Shown: positions 9,347-17,815 of the stretch, piece by piece | How the letters are laid out: each line of letters opens with the position of its first letter | Numbering within the stretch: the first letter of the stretch is position 1 | NCBI GenBank assembly: GCA_958352885.1 | Contig: CATWQI010000009.1 | Span: 86,412-150,411, forward strand | Source of the DNA: an uncultured Duncaniella sp. | GTDB lineage: Bacteria; Bacteroidota; Bacteroidia; Bacteroidales; Muribaculaceae | DNA: 64,000 nt | Direction of reading: 5' to 3' | Position numbers and translations under genes: made by a program | Notes under the pieces: generated by a model | What the model was told of the DNA's origin: nothing | What the model saw: only the letters and a program-made list of their open reading frames with translations | Database searches by the model: none

Positions 9347-9610
9347 AAAATTAGAATCAGTATGATACAGCAATATCCATAACACCTGCCACTGACGCAT
9401 GCTGCACGGCATCAAAATAAACGCATCACGCCCAACAGGAAAATCTGACCAATTTCTCTCCCATCCTTAACCAATTATAATTGACTGAAAATAAACTTTT
9501 ACTGCCGGAAAGAAGTTATATTTGCAGACACATTTCCCATGCGCTCCCCCAGGCGGAAAGTCGCATCCGACAATGTTCATAACTCACGTTTTCAAGTCAA
9601 TTTGTTTATA
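9347..9610. other. Divergent intergenic region with plus-strand -7 box
   Basis: The gap between the divergent lipoprotein and TolC-like genes is 319 bp in total. On the plus strand TATATTTGC at 9517-9525 fits TAnnTTTG and would start transcription about 80 bp before the TolC start at 9611; a clear -33 box at 19-21 bp is lacking. A longer open frame begins at 9539 but its first 24 codons are not signal-like. Confidence 0.6.
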
Positions 9611-11074
9611 ATGGTTCTCCGTAGATTTATCCTGACCACCTCAATCCTCACTGCGCTGATAGCTTCCGCCCAGAGCGACACAAATCCAGCAGTGGACGTG
9701 ATGACTTTGGAGCAGTGCAGGCAGACAGCACTCGCCAACAACAAGAATCTCCGCAAATCCGCCCGTGAAATCGAGGCTGCGAAGTATCAGAAAGATGAAG
9801 CATTTGCCGCTTATCTCCCCTCTCTCGACTTCGCAGGCGGCTACATGTATAACCAGAAAGGGATTTCAGTCCTCGACAAGGACCAGTACCTCCCCGTAGA
9901 GACATTCGACCTCGAAAAGAAAGGCTATGAAATGGGGCTTGTGAAAAATCCCCTCACGGGAGAGCCGATACAGGTCAACGGACAATACGTGCCAGAACAG
10001 GTTGCCCTTTTACCGAAAAAAGCGCTCGAGTACGATATCCACAACGTCTTTTTCGGTGCAGTCACTCTCACACAGCCTATCTATATGGGTGGCAAGATAG
10101 TGGCAATGAACAAAATAACCGGCTACGCCGAACAGCTTGCCACCTCAATGCACGACAATCAGGCTCAGGACGTCATTTATGCCGTCGATGCCGCCTACTG
10201 GCAGGTAGTCTCGCTCAAGGCCAAACAAAAGCTCGCTGTCAGCTACGTGAACCTCCTCGACACCCTCCAGCGCAATGTCCGTCTGATGGTGGAGCAGGGA
10301 GTGGCGACCAAGCGTGACCAGCTCACAGTGGATGTGAAGCTCAATTCAGCCCAGGTCGACCTCACAAAAGTAAATAACGGACTCGCACTCTCACGCATGG
10401 CTCTCGCACAGGTGTGCGGACTACCGGTCAACACCGTGTTTACCCTCGCCGACGAAGATGCCGAAAATATCCGCACCGAAGCGCCTGTGGCGAAGGAATA
10501 CGACATGCAACAGGTCTACCGTGACCGAGACGACCTGCGTGCCCTGGAGCTTGGAGTGAAAATCTACGGCGAGAAGGCAAAAGTGGCACGCTCGTCAATG
10601 CTCCCCAACATAGCCCTTGTTGGCACATATTCATTTTCCAACCCCAACATGTTCAACGGCTTCAAGAACCGTTTCAACGGCATGTTCTCGGTCGGAGCGA
10701 TGGTAACCATTCCTATATGGCACTGGGGTGGCAATTACAACAAATATCGTGCCGCCAAGGCTCAGACCCTTGCAGCCGAGATGGAACTTGAAAACGCCAA
10801 GGATTTGATTGACCTTCAGGTCAACCAGGCATCATTCAAAGCGCAGGAGGCAATCAAAACTTACCAGATGACCGAAGCGAACCTAAGGGAAGCCGACGAG
10901 AATCTGCGATGCGCCGACGTGGGATTCCGTGACGGAGTAATGACAATCGACAATGTCATGGAAGCTCAGACCGCCTGGCTCAAAGCCCATTCCGAGAATA
11001 TAGACGCGAGAATCGACATATACCTCTGCGACGTATACCTCTCAAAAGTGCTCGGCAGACTGTCAATCGATTGA
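9611..11074 (+). CDS. TolC-family outer-membrane efflux channel
   Basis: 487 residues from MVLRRFILTTSILTALIASAQ, which is a good signal peptide. It carries two outer-membrane-efflux-protein repeats rich in long helices: MTLEQCRQTALANNKNL opens the first, and AKVARSSMLPNIALVGTYSF opens the second, as in TolC homologues. It would form the trimeric exit duct across the outer membrane and periplasm. It is followed by an HlyD-type adaptor and two ABC-2 permeases on the same strand, which together make a tripartite exporter. Substrate is unknown. Confidence 0.95.
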   Translation: MVLRRFILTTSILTALIASAQSDTNPAVDVMTLEQCRQTALANNKNLRKSAREIEAAKYQKDEAFAAYLPSLDFAGGYMYNQKGISVLDKDQYLPVETFDLEKKGYEMGLVKNPLTGEPIQVNGQYVPEQVALLPKKALEYDIHNVFFGAVTLTQPIYMGGKIVAMNKITGYAEQLATSMHDNQAQDVIYAVDAAYWQVVSLKAKQKLAVSYVNLLDTLQRNVRLMVEQGVATKRDQLTVDVKLNSAQVDLTKVNNGLALSRMALAQVCGLPVNTVFTLADEDAENIRTEAPVAKEYDMQQVYRDRDDLRALELGVKIYGEKAKVARSSMLPNIALVGTYSFSNPNMFNGFKNRFNGMFSVGAMVTIPIWHWGGNYNKYRAAKAQTLAAEMELENAKDLIDLQVNQASFKAQEAIKTYQMTEANLREADENLRCADVGFRDGVMTIDNVMEAQTAWLKAHSENIDARIDIYLCDVYLSKVLGRLSID

Positions 11075-11165
11075 ATTCCACCACTCACGCCCGTAGCCTA
11101 AAGTCACTGAGCTGAAAACCACCGGTTCAACTATTTAATCTGAAACTCTAAATCTACTATTTGAT

Positions 11166-12188
11166 ATGTCTGATATAACAAAAGCCTCCTCCGCTTCAGC
11201 CGAGAAGCGGGAGAACAAGATTCTCTTAACATCAATAGGCATTCTGGCAGTACTGTGCATAGTGCTCGCTGTAATAGGATTCTGCTTCCTCAACAAGCCT
11301 TCGGAAATAATCGAAGGACAGGCGGATGCCACCTCGATACGCATCTCAGGCAAACTACCGGGACGCGTAATGGAAATATACGTCCGCGAAGGCGATGTCG
11401 TGAAAGCCGGCGACACACTCATCCACATCCACTCATCTCTCGCCGACGCCAAACTACTCCAGGCACAAAGCATGGAGAACGCCGCAAAGTATCAGAACGA
11501 AAAAATTGATGCCGGCACACGTTCCCAGATAGTCCAGTCGGCACGCGACATCGTTGCGCAGGCGGAAGCCGCTGTAGGCATCACACAGAAGACATACACC
11601 CGCATGGAAAACCTCTACAAGGAAGGTGTGATATCCGAGCAGAAACGCGATGAGGCTAAAGCCGCATACGATGGAGCCGTGGCTGCCCACAAAGCCGCCA
11701 AAAGCCAGCTCGACCTTGCGCTCGCAGGTGCCCAGAAAGAGGACAAGGCAAGCGCAGCAGCGATGGTTGACGTTGCCAAGGGGGGCGTAGCGGAAGTGCA
11801 GAGCCTCCTTGAGGACCAGTACCTGCTCGCCCCGTGCGACGGACAGATTGACCAGATATACCCCGAGGAAAGCGAACTTGTATCGTTGGGTGCTCCGCTC
11901 ATGAGCCTGCTTAAACTCCAGGACAAGTGGGTTACTTTCAATGTCCGGGAGGAATTCCTCAACGACATGAAGCTTGGAAACGAAATCGAGATAATGATAC
12001 CGGCGCTCGACAAGAAAAAGGCAAAAGCAAGGATTTATTACGTCCGCGACCTCGGCTCATATGCCAACTGGCAGGCAACCAAGGCGACCGGCGAATGGGA
12101 CAGCAAGACTTTTGAAGTCAAGGCAAGAACCCTCGACACCATACCCGACCTGCGTCCAGGCATGACAGTTGTATATTTCCTGAAATAA
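11166..12188 (+). CDS. HlyD/EmrA-family periplasmic adaptor (membrane fusion protein)
   Basis: 340 residues: a cytoplasmic N-tail, one membrane helix (about 19-44, ILAVLCIVLAVIGFCFL), a biotinyl-lipoyl half (GRVMEIYVREGDVVKAGDTL), a long coiled-coil hairpin (about 95-205), the second lipoyl half (LAPCDGQIDQIYPEESELV) and a beta-barrel domain. It links the inner-membrane permease to the TolC channel. It starts 91 bp after the tolC-like gene and ends 19 bp before the first permease gene. Confidence 0.95.
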   Translation: MSDITKASSASAEKRENKILLTSIGILAVLCIVLAVIGFCFLNKPSEIIEGQADATSIRISGKLPGRVMEIYVREGDVVKAGDTLIHIHSSLADAKLLQAQSMENAAKYQNEKIDAGTRSQIVQSARDIVAQAEAAVGITQKTYTRMENLYKEGVISEQKRDEAKAAYDGAVAAHKAAKSQLDLALAGAQKEDKASAAAMVDVAKGGVAEVQSLLEDQYLLAPCDGQIDQIYPEESELVSLGAPLMSLLKLQDKWVTFNVREEFLNDMKLGNEIEIMIPALDKKKAKARIYYVRDLGSYANWQATKATGEWDSKTFEVKARTLDTIPDLRPGMTVVYFLK

Positions 12189-12207
12189 AATTTAATCATC
12201 CACTCCT

Positions 12208-13359
12208 ATGTTAGGCTCCTTCAAACGCGGCATACTGCAACTCGGCTCACGCAGGATTTACATCACTATGATGATAATCGTGCCGGTGCTATTTGCCCTG
12301 TTCTTCATAAATCTGATGCATGAGGGACTGCCGCTCAAAGTGCCGGTAGGGATGGTGGACATGGACCATTCATCCCTCTCGCGACGCATCGGCAGGTCGC
12401 TCAACGCAATGGAACTAATCGACATCACCACCGATGTGGAGAACTACCATCAGGCTATAGAGAAGGTGCGCAGCGGAGAGATTTACGGTTTTTTCTATAT
12501 CCCCTCCGACTTCCAGGACAAAGCTCTCAACGGCAAGACTCCTACTCTGTCATTCTACTCCAACATGTCAATCTTTGTTCCCGGCAGCCTCTCATTCAAG
12601 GGCTTCAAGACAATAGCCGTCACTACCGCCGGCTCCATTGTCCAGACAACCCTCGTGAGCGCGGGAGCTGACAACAGAATGGTCGATGCCCTCATACAGC
12701 CGTTCAATCAGGACATTCATCCCCTCGGCAACCCCTGGACCAACTACTCCATATACCTATGCCAGTCCTTCATCCCGGCAATGATGGCTCTGTTGGTCAT
12801 GCTCATGACCACATTCAGTATCTGCCGTGAATTCAAGGATGGAAGTTCTGTGGAATGGCTCGCTGTCTCAAAGGGCAACATCGCTCTGGCGTTGGCAGGT
12901 AAACTCCTGCCGCAGAGCGTGATATTTTCGGCTGTAGGTGTATTCTGCCAGGCAATACTGTTCGGATATCTGCACTTCCCGCTCAACAACCATCCGCTCC
13001 ACATGGTGTTTGCCATGATACTTCTGGTTCTCTCCTCCCAGGCATTCGCGCTGCTCATCACCGAGCTTCTTCCCAACATGCGCTTATCCATGAGTATTGT
13101 CTCCCTCATCGGCATCCTCAGCTTCTCCATAGCCGGTTTCTCGTTCCCGGTCGACAAGATGTATGGAGGCATAGCCATTTTTGCCTATGCGCTTCCGATA
13201 CGAAACTACTTCCTCATCTATATCGACCAGGCGCTCAACGGCATACCAATCTACTATTCGCGCATCTACTACATAGTGATGCTTGTGACTCTGCTCCTCC
13301 CCGTAATCGGGCTTAAGCGTCTAAAAAAGCGTTGTCTCAATCCCGTCTATGTACCTTGA
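12208..13359 (+). CDS. ABC-2 type transporter permease (YhhJ/YbhR-like)
   Basis: 383 residues with one N-terminal membrane helix (ITMMIIVPVLFALFFINLM), a large periplasmic domain (about 45-185) and five further helices near the C-terminus, the ABC2_membrane_3 layout. The periplasmic part begins with VPVGMVDMDHSSLSRRIGR, typical of this family. It is followed after 50 bp by a second permease of the same class, so the two probably form a heterodimer. No ATP-binding subunit is encoded beside them. Confidence 0.93.
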   Translation: MLGSFKRGILQLGSRRIYITMMIIVPVLFALFFINLMHEGLPLKVPVGMVDMDHSSLSRRIGRSLNAMELIDITTDVENYHQAIEKVRSGEIYGFFYIPSDFQDKALNGKTPTLSFYSNMSIFVPGSLSFKGFKTIAVTTAGSIVQTTLVSAGADNRMVDALIQPFNQDIHPLGNPWTNYSIYLCQSFIPAMMALLVMLMTTFSICREFKDGSSVEWLAVSKGNIALALAGKLLPQSVIFSAVGVFCQAILFGYLHFPLNNHPLHMVFAMILLVLSSQAFALLITELLPNMRLSMSIVSLIGILSFSIAGFSFPVDKMYGGIAIFAYALPIRNYFLIYIDQALNGIPIYYSRIYYIVMLVTLLLPVIGLKRLKKRCLNPVYVP

Positions 13360-13409
13360 CGCACTGTCACCGTATTGACAGGACTTACCTCCAATCCCTT
13401 TAGAAGAAA

Positions 13410-14609
13410 ATGAACTGGTTAAAGAGCATATATAGAGTATGGCGCCGGGAATGCTGCCTGGTCTTCACTGACATAGGAGTACTCCTGTTCTTCGTCGCCC
13501 TGCCGCTGGGATACCCCATAGTATACACCCTGATTTACAATCCGGAGGTGGTCAAGGATATCAGCACCGTGATAGTCGACAACTCCCGCACTGCCGAAAG
13601 CCGGGAGCTCGCACGGACTCTTGATGCGACACAGGGCATCAAGATAGTAGGCTATGCCGCCAACATGTCAGAGGCACGCAAAGCTATGTGCGAGAAAAAA
13701 TGCTACGGCGTAATAGAGATTCCACACGATTACGCAAAGAAAATAGGTCGTGGAGAGCCTACCACAATGTCATTCTACAGCGACATGTCCCTGTTGCTGC
13801 GCTATCGGCAATACCTGTTCTCGCTCACTGATGTCAGGATGGCTGAGACAACCAAAATCACAGCCCAACGGCTCTCCGCAGGTGGATTGCTCACCACTTC
13901 CGTGAGCGGTCTGCCGGTCAATTCCGAATCATTCTTTCTCGGTGACCCGACACAGGGTTTCGCCTCCTTTATCATGCCGGGAATTGTAGTCCTTATTCTT
14001 CAGCAGAGTATGCTCCTCGGCATCGCCATGATAGCCGGCACAGCTGCCGACCGCCGTCGCCGCAACCACGGCATCGACCCGTACGCCTATGAGGGCGGTC
14101 CGGTAGCCGTAGTGCTTGGCAAGACCCTATGTTACATGATGATATATCTGCCTATCTCCTACTACATACTTGAATTTATCCCGCATATATTTTCGCTCCC
14201 CCACGTCGGGCATTTCCGCGACTATATGCCCATGATATTCGCCATGCTGCTCGCTTCAAGCTTCTTGGGGCAGACCATTCAGGTATTTGTCAGAGAACGC
14301 GAATCATCAATGCTGGTGCTTGTGTTCACTTCGGTGGTATTCCTGTTCCTTTCCGGACTCACCTGGCCACGCTACGCTTTCAGCAAATTCTGGCTGATGA
14401 TTTCCGACCTTGTACCAGCAACATGGGGTGTGGAAAGTTTCATCCGCATGAACGGTAACGGCTCAACCCTTGCCAACCTCTCTGACTACTATCTCGGTCT
14501 GTGGGGACTGGTGATACTCTACTTCATCACCGCTGTAACCCTCAGATATTTCACAGCCAAGGCCATAGCACCCGAAAGGCTCCAAGCTCCGGCTCCGGGC
14601 AATCGGTGA
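13410..14609 (+). CDS. ABC-2 type transporter permease, second subunit
   Basis: 399 residues with the same architecture as its neighbour: N-terminal helix (IGVLLFFVALPLGYPIVYTL), periplasmic domain including STVIVDNSRTAESRELAR, then about five helices. RERESSMLVLVFTSVVFLFLSGL lies between late helices, as in YhhJ relatives. Last gene of the TolC-HlyD-permease-permease operon, followed by a terminator hairpin at 14648-14672. Confidence 0.93.
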   Translation: MNWLKSIYRVWRRECCLVFTDIGVLLFFVALPLGYPIVYTLIYNPEVVKDISTVIVDNSRTAESRELARTLDATQGIKIVGYAANMSEARKAMCEKKCYGVIEIPHDYAKKIGRGEPTTMSFYSDMSLLLRYRQYLFSLTDVRMAETTKITAQRLSAGGLLTTSVSGLPVNSESFFLGDPTQGFASFIMPGIVVLILQQSMLLGIAMIAGTAADRRRRNHGIDPYAYEGGPVAVVLGKTLCYMMIYLPISYYILEFIPHIFSLPHVGHFRDYMPMIFAMLLASSFLGQTIQVFVRERESSMLVLVFTSVVFLFLSGLTWPRYAFSKFWLMISDLVPATWGVESFIRMNGNGSTLANLSDYYLGLWGLVILYFITAVTLRYFTAKAIAPERLQAPAPGNR

Positions 14610-14647
14610 CATATGCCCGCACGACATGCCACATCTTATATCTGCTG

Positions 14648-14672
14648 CGCCCGGAGTTGTAAAACCCGGGCG
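14648..14672 (+). terminator. Terminator-like hairpin after the exporter operon
   Basis: CGCCCGG (14648-14654) pairs with CCGGGCG (14666-14672) across an 11-base loop and is followed by TTCTTA. The -33 element of the xerD promoter falls inside the loop. Confidence 0.65.
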
Positions 14673-14688
14673 TTCTTAGTAAATTTGC
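14657..14688 (+). promoter_or_regulatory. Promoter of xerD
   Basis: TTG at 14657-14659 and TAAATTTGC at 14680-14688 are separated by 20 bp and lie about 32 bp upstream of the xerD start, matching the Bacteroidetes consensus. Confidence 0.72.
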
Positions 14689-14719
14689 ACCACGAATCAT
14701 CTAAAAAACCTCCACATCG

Positions 14720-15658
14720 ATGCGGGATATCCTCGACATACCCAAGCTGCTTGGCGACTTTGACCTCTACCTTATGATGGAGAGGGCTATGTCCGAAAAC
14801 ACTCGTGAAGGATACATGCGTGACGTGCGCAAACTGCTCTCCTATCTTGATGACACTCCTTCCGAATCCGGAACCTCCACCGGCACTCCTCTGCGGGAAG
14901 TGACTATCGAGACACTCCGCCTGTTTCTCGGAGAGCTCCACGATGTCGGTATAGCCGAACGCTCACAGGCAAGAATAATTGCTGGCATGCGCTCGTTCTT
15001 CAAGTTTCTCACCCTCGAAGGATACCTGGACGCAAACCCTGCCGAATTGCTTGAAACGCCAAAAATCGGCACACACCTCCCCGAAGTACTCACTGTGGAG
15101 GAGATAGATGCCATGATAGCTGCCATTGACCCGAACAAGGCGGAAGCCCAACGCGACAGAGCAATCATTGAGACACTCTACGGATGCGGACTCCGTGTCA
15201 GCGAACTCATCAATCTCGAAATCTCCAGAATTTCAGCCGACGAAGGCTATCTTGTAGTGCGGGGCAAAGGGAACAAAGAGCGCCTTGTACCCATGTCTGA
15301 CGCCGCAATTTCTGAAATCGACGACTATCTCATAGACCGTGCCGCATTACCCGTAAAACCCGGAGAGGAAAACATCCTGTTCCTCAACCGCCGCGGGCGA
15401 CGCCTCACACGCGAACGCATATTCCAGATCGTAAAATCGCTCGCCGAGGAGGCAGGCATACGGAAATCAATCTCCCCCCACACACTCAGACACTCCTTTG
15501 CGACACACCTGCTGGAGGGTGGAGCCAACCTGCGAGCCATCCAGCAGATGCTCGGACACGAATCAATCGTGACTACCCAGATTTACATTCACCTTGACCG
15601 TTCCACCCTGCGTTCCGACATCCTTACTTTCCACCCGCGGAACCAAAGACACCAATGA
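14720..15658 (+). CDS. xerD: Tyrosine recombinase XerD
   Basis: 312 residues. The N-terminal SAM-like core-binding domain (about 10-105) is followed by the catalytic domain with Arg159 (CGLRVSEL), Lys183 or Lys186 (RGKGNKER), His254 and Arg257 (HTLRH), His280 (LGHES) and Tyr289 (IYIHLD): the full R-K-H-R-H-Y set. The protein resolves chromosome dimers at dif with XerC and FtsK. The HLDRSTLR tail is typical of XerD rather than of phage or transposon integrases, and no integrase-associated att site is visible nearby. Confidence 0.93.
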   Translation: MRDILDIPKLLGDFDLYLMMERAMSENTREGYMRDVRKLLSYLDDTPSESGTSTGTPLREVTIETLRLFLGELHDVGIAERSQARIIAGMRSFFKFLTLEGYLDANPAELLETPKIGTHLPEVLTVEEIDAMIAAIDPNKAEAQRDRAIIETLYGCGLRVSELINLEISRISADEGYLVVRGKGNKERLVPMSDAAISEIDDYLIDRAALPVKPGEENILFLNRRGRRLTRERIFQIVKSLAEEAGIRKSISPHTLRHSFATHLLEGGANLRAIQQMLGHESIVTTQIYIHLDRSTLRSDILTFHPRNQRHQ

Positions 15659-15743
15659 AGCCGCTGAATCCACATAATACCAAGGCAACCCGTGTCGGCA
15701 CTCAATCCGGACAACCAAAAATTTGTTAAATCAGAACCTGTTG

Positions 15744-15777
15744 ATTTGGGGGTACGGATTTTTATTGCTACCTTTGC
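15744..15777 (+). promoter_or_regulatory. Promoter of greA
   Basis: TTTG (15744-15747), then 21 bp, then TACCTTTGC (15769-15777). This is a near-consensus Bacteroidetes promoter about 140 bp upstream of greA, leaving a fairly long leader with no clear hairpin. Confidence 0.75.
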
Positions 15778-15917
15778 AATAACAAAATCAGAACATATCA
15801 CACCATACGCATAGATTCGGTAGGGTCTCGTAGCCACAAGCATCGGGATTCTTTCTTTTTTACGTTTGGTGGTTTCTCTCAAATTAACAGATTATTAAAA
15901 TTCAACACTTTACTGCC

Positions 15918-16388
15918 ATGGCTATAACTTACATGACCAAGGAAGGTTACAAGAAAAAAATGGAAGAAATCGCTTTTCTGGAATCAGTTGAGCGTCCCCG
16001 CATATCTGCCGCTATCGCTGAAGCCCGTGACAAAGGTGACCTCTCGGAGAATTCCGAATATGATGCCGCAAAAGAGGCTCAGGGTATGCTTGAGATGAAA
16101 ATCTCACAGCTTAAGGACCTTGTCGCCAATGCCCGTATCATCGACGAGAGCAACCTCAACCATGAGGAGGTACAAATCCTCAACCGTGTCACCATTAAAA
16201 ACACCGCCAACGGCATGACAATGGAGTACACCATTGTGGCTGATTCCGAGGCAAACCTCAAGGAAAAGAAAATCGGCTCAAGCACCCCCATCGCTCAGGG
16301 TCTTCTCGGACACAAACTCGGCGAAGTTGTCGAAATCAAGGTCCCCGCAGGACTCATGAAGTTTGAAATCGTTGAAATCAACTTCTAA
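15918..16388 (+). CDS. greA: Transcription elongation factor GreA
   Basis: 156 residues. The N-terminal antiparallel coiled coil (about 8-75) carries the acidic tip DKGDLSENSEYDAAKE, with Asp41 and Glu44 being the residues that reach the RNA polymerase active site to stimulate transcript cleavage. The C-terminal FKBP-like domain holds STPIAQGLLGHKLGEVV. Full length for the family. It precedes a HIT-family gene by 14 bp, probably one transcript. Confidence 0.96.
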   Translation: MAITYMTKEGYKKKMEEIAFLESVERPRISAAIAEARDKGDLSENSEYDAAKEAQGMLEMKISQLKDLVANARIIDESNLNHEEVQILNRVTIKNTANGMTMEYTIVADSEANLKEKKIGSSTPIAQGLLGHKLGEVVEIKVPAGLMKFEIVEINF

Positions 16389-16402
16389 ATCACACTGCTG
16401 AC

Positions 16403-16810
16403 ATGGCAAGCATATTCAGTAAGATAGCAGCCGGCGAAATACCCTCCTATAAGGTAGCTGCCGACGAGAAGCACTATGCATTCCTCGACATCAACCCGGT
16501 TGCCCCCGGACACGTGCTCGTAATCCCGCGCAAAGAGACCGACTATATCTTTGATATCGACGACAAGGAATATCAGGACTACACTCTCTTCGCCAAGCGT
16601 GTGGCAACAGCGCTCAAGGAAGCCATCCCCTGCAAGCGCATAGGCGTGGCTGTGATGGGACTTGAAGTTCCGCATGCACACATCCACCTTATCCCCATCA
16701 ACTCGGAAGGGGACATGGATTTCAGGAAGAAAGTCTCCATTCCTGCCGGGGAAATGAAAGAGATTGCCGAAAAAATAGCGGACAAATTCAACGAACTGTT
16801 CCCCGCATGA
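16403..16810 (+). CDS. HIT-family nucleotide-binding protein (Hint-like hydrolase)
   Basis: 135 residues with the histidine triad H91-A-H93-I-H95 in VPHAHIHLIPI and the N-terminal IFSKIAAGEIP and FLDINPVAPGHVLVIP segments of the Hint branch. Such proteins hydrolyse adenosine phosphoramidates or related nucleotides; the cellular substrate is not known. Co-directional with greA, 14 bp downstream, and ended by a strong terminator. Confidence 0.95.
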   Translation: MASIFSKIAAGEIPSYKVAADEKHYAFLDINPVAPGHVLVIPRKETDYIFDIDDKEYQDYTLFAKRVATALKEAIPCKRIGVAVMGLEVPHAHIHLIPINSEGDMDFRKKVSIPAGEMKEIAEKIADKFNELFPA

Positions 16811-16814
16811 TTCA

Positions 16815-16848
16815 CATCCCCCTGCCTGCCAGGGGGATGATTCTTTTA
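16815..16848 (+). terminator. Terminator after the greA-HIT unit
   Basis: CATCCCCCTG (16815-16824) pairs perfectly with CAGGGGGATG (16830-16839) over a 5-base loop, followed by ATTCTTTTA. Confidence 0.92.
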
Positions 16849-16906
16849 ATACCCGTCATTTATCCGACATAAGTGACGGACAATTACCATATCAGAATCG
16901 TAATTT

Positions 16907-17779
16907 ATGAAACCTGGATGCTGGATTGAAGCAATGAGACTCCGCACACTCCCCGTGTCGCTCGCCGGTGTGATATATGCAGCCGGTCTGGGAGCTGCCA
17001 CATGGCGGTTCCGCCTCGTGCCCGTGATTATGTGCCTTGCGTTCGCGCTGCTTGCCCAGATTGCCTCGAATTTTGCAAACGAGTACTACGATTACAAAGC
17101 CGGATTCGATAAATCCGGACGTGTAGGACCCCGCCGGGGTGTCACTGAAGGCGACATATCACCCGAAGCCATGAAGCGTGCCACATTCATTACCCTTGGC
17201 GTGGCATGCGTGGTAGGATGTGCGCTCGTAATGCTTTACGGCACCTGGTGGATGTTCCTCATCGGCATAGCCACTGCGCTCGGAGTCATGGCTTACAGCA
17301 CAGGACCCTACCCCCTCTCCCATCACGGGCTCGGAGAAGTGGCTGTAATCTGTTTTTTCGGCATAATCCCGGTCTGCCTCACCTACATGCTCCAGTCAGG
17401 CACTATGGCTTGGTGGATAGTCCTTGCCTCGATAGGAATCGGAGCGATGGGAGCTAACGTACTAATCGTAAACAACTACCGTGACGCAGACGATGACCGG
17501 CAAGTAGGCAAACGCACCCTTGCCGTGATACTCGGACGCAAGTCCATCCGCTGGATTTACCTTATGAACGGCTTCCTCGCCCTCATCCTTACCCTTCCCG
17601 AATGGATGGCTGTATCCGGATTATGGTGGATCGGACCTGCCATATACATGGCACTTCACATATACTTGTTCAGCCGCCTTTGCGCATGGAAAGGAAAGGC
17701 GCTCAACCCGCTCTTGGGGATGACCGCCGTGCTGATGCTGCTGTATAGCCTCGGATATCTTTGCGTAGCAGTACTGTAA
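16907..17779 (+). CDS. menA: 1,4-dihydroxy-2-naphthoate polyprenyltransferase MenA
   Basis: 290 residues, UbiA superfamily, about eight or nine membrane helices. The first Asp-rich motif reads NEYYDYKAGFDKSGRVGPRR and the second NNYRDADDDRQVGKRTLAV, both diagnostic for MenA. It attaches a polyprenyl chain to DHNA in menaquinone synthesis, in the inner membrane. No other men gene is next to it. The start MKPGCWIEAMRLRTLPVSL agrees with family N-termini. Confidence 0.95.
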   Translation: MKPGCWIEAMRLRTLPVSLAGVIYAAGLGAATWRFRLVPVIMCLAFALLAQIASNFANEYYDYKAGFDKSGRVGPRRGVTEGDISPEAMKRATFITLGVACVVGCALVMLYGTWWMFLIGIATALGVMAYSTGPYPLSHHGLGEVAVICFFGIIPVCLTYMLQSGTMAWWIVLASIGIGAMGANVLIVNNYRDADDDRQVGKRTLAVILGRKSIRWIYLMNGFLALILTLPEWMAVSGLWWIGPAIYMALHIYLFSRLCAWKGKALNPLLGMTAVLMLLYSLGYLCVAVL

Positions 17780-17815
17780 CGGAGATACACACGCCCCCGA
17801 TTACCGGCACATTCG

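Noticed and set aside
14720..15658. Phage or transposon integrase as identity of the tyrosine recombinase
   Set aside because: Length, motif text and housekeeping neighbours fit XerD, and no att repeats or cargo genes flank it.
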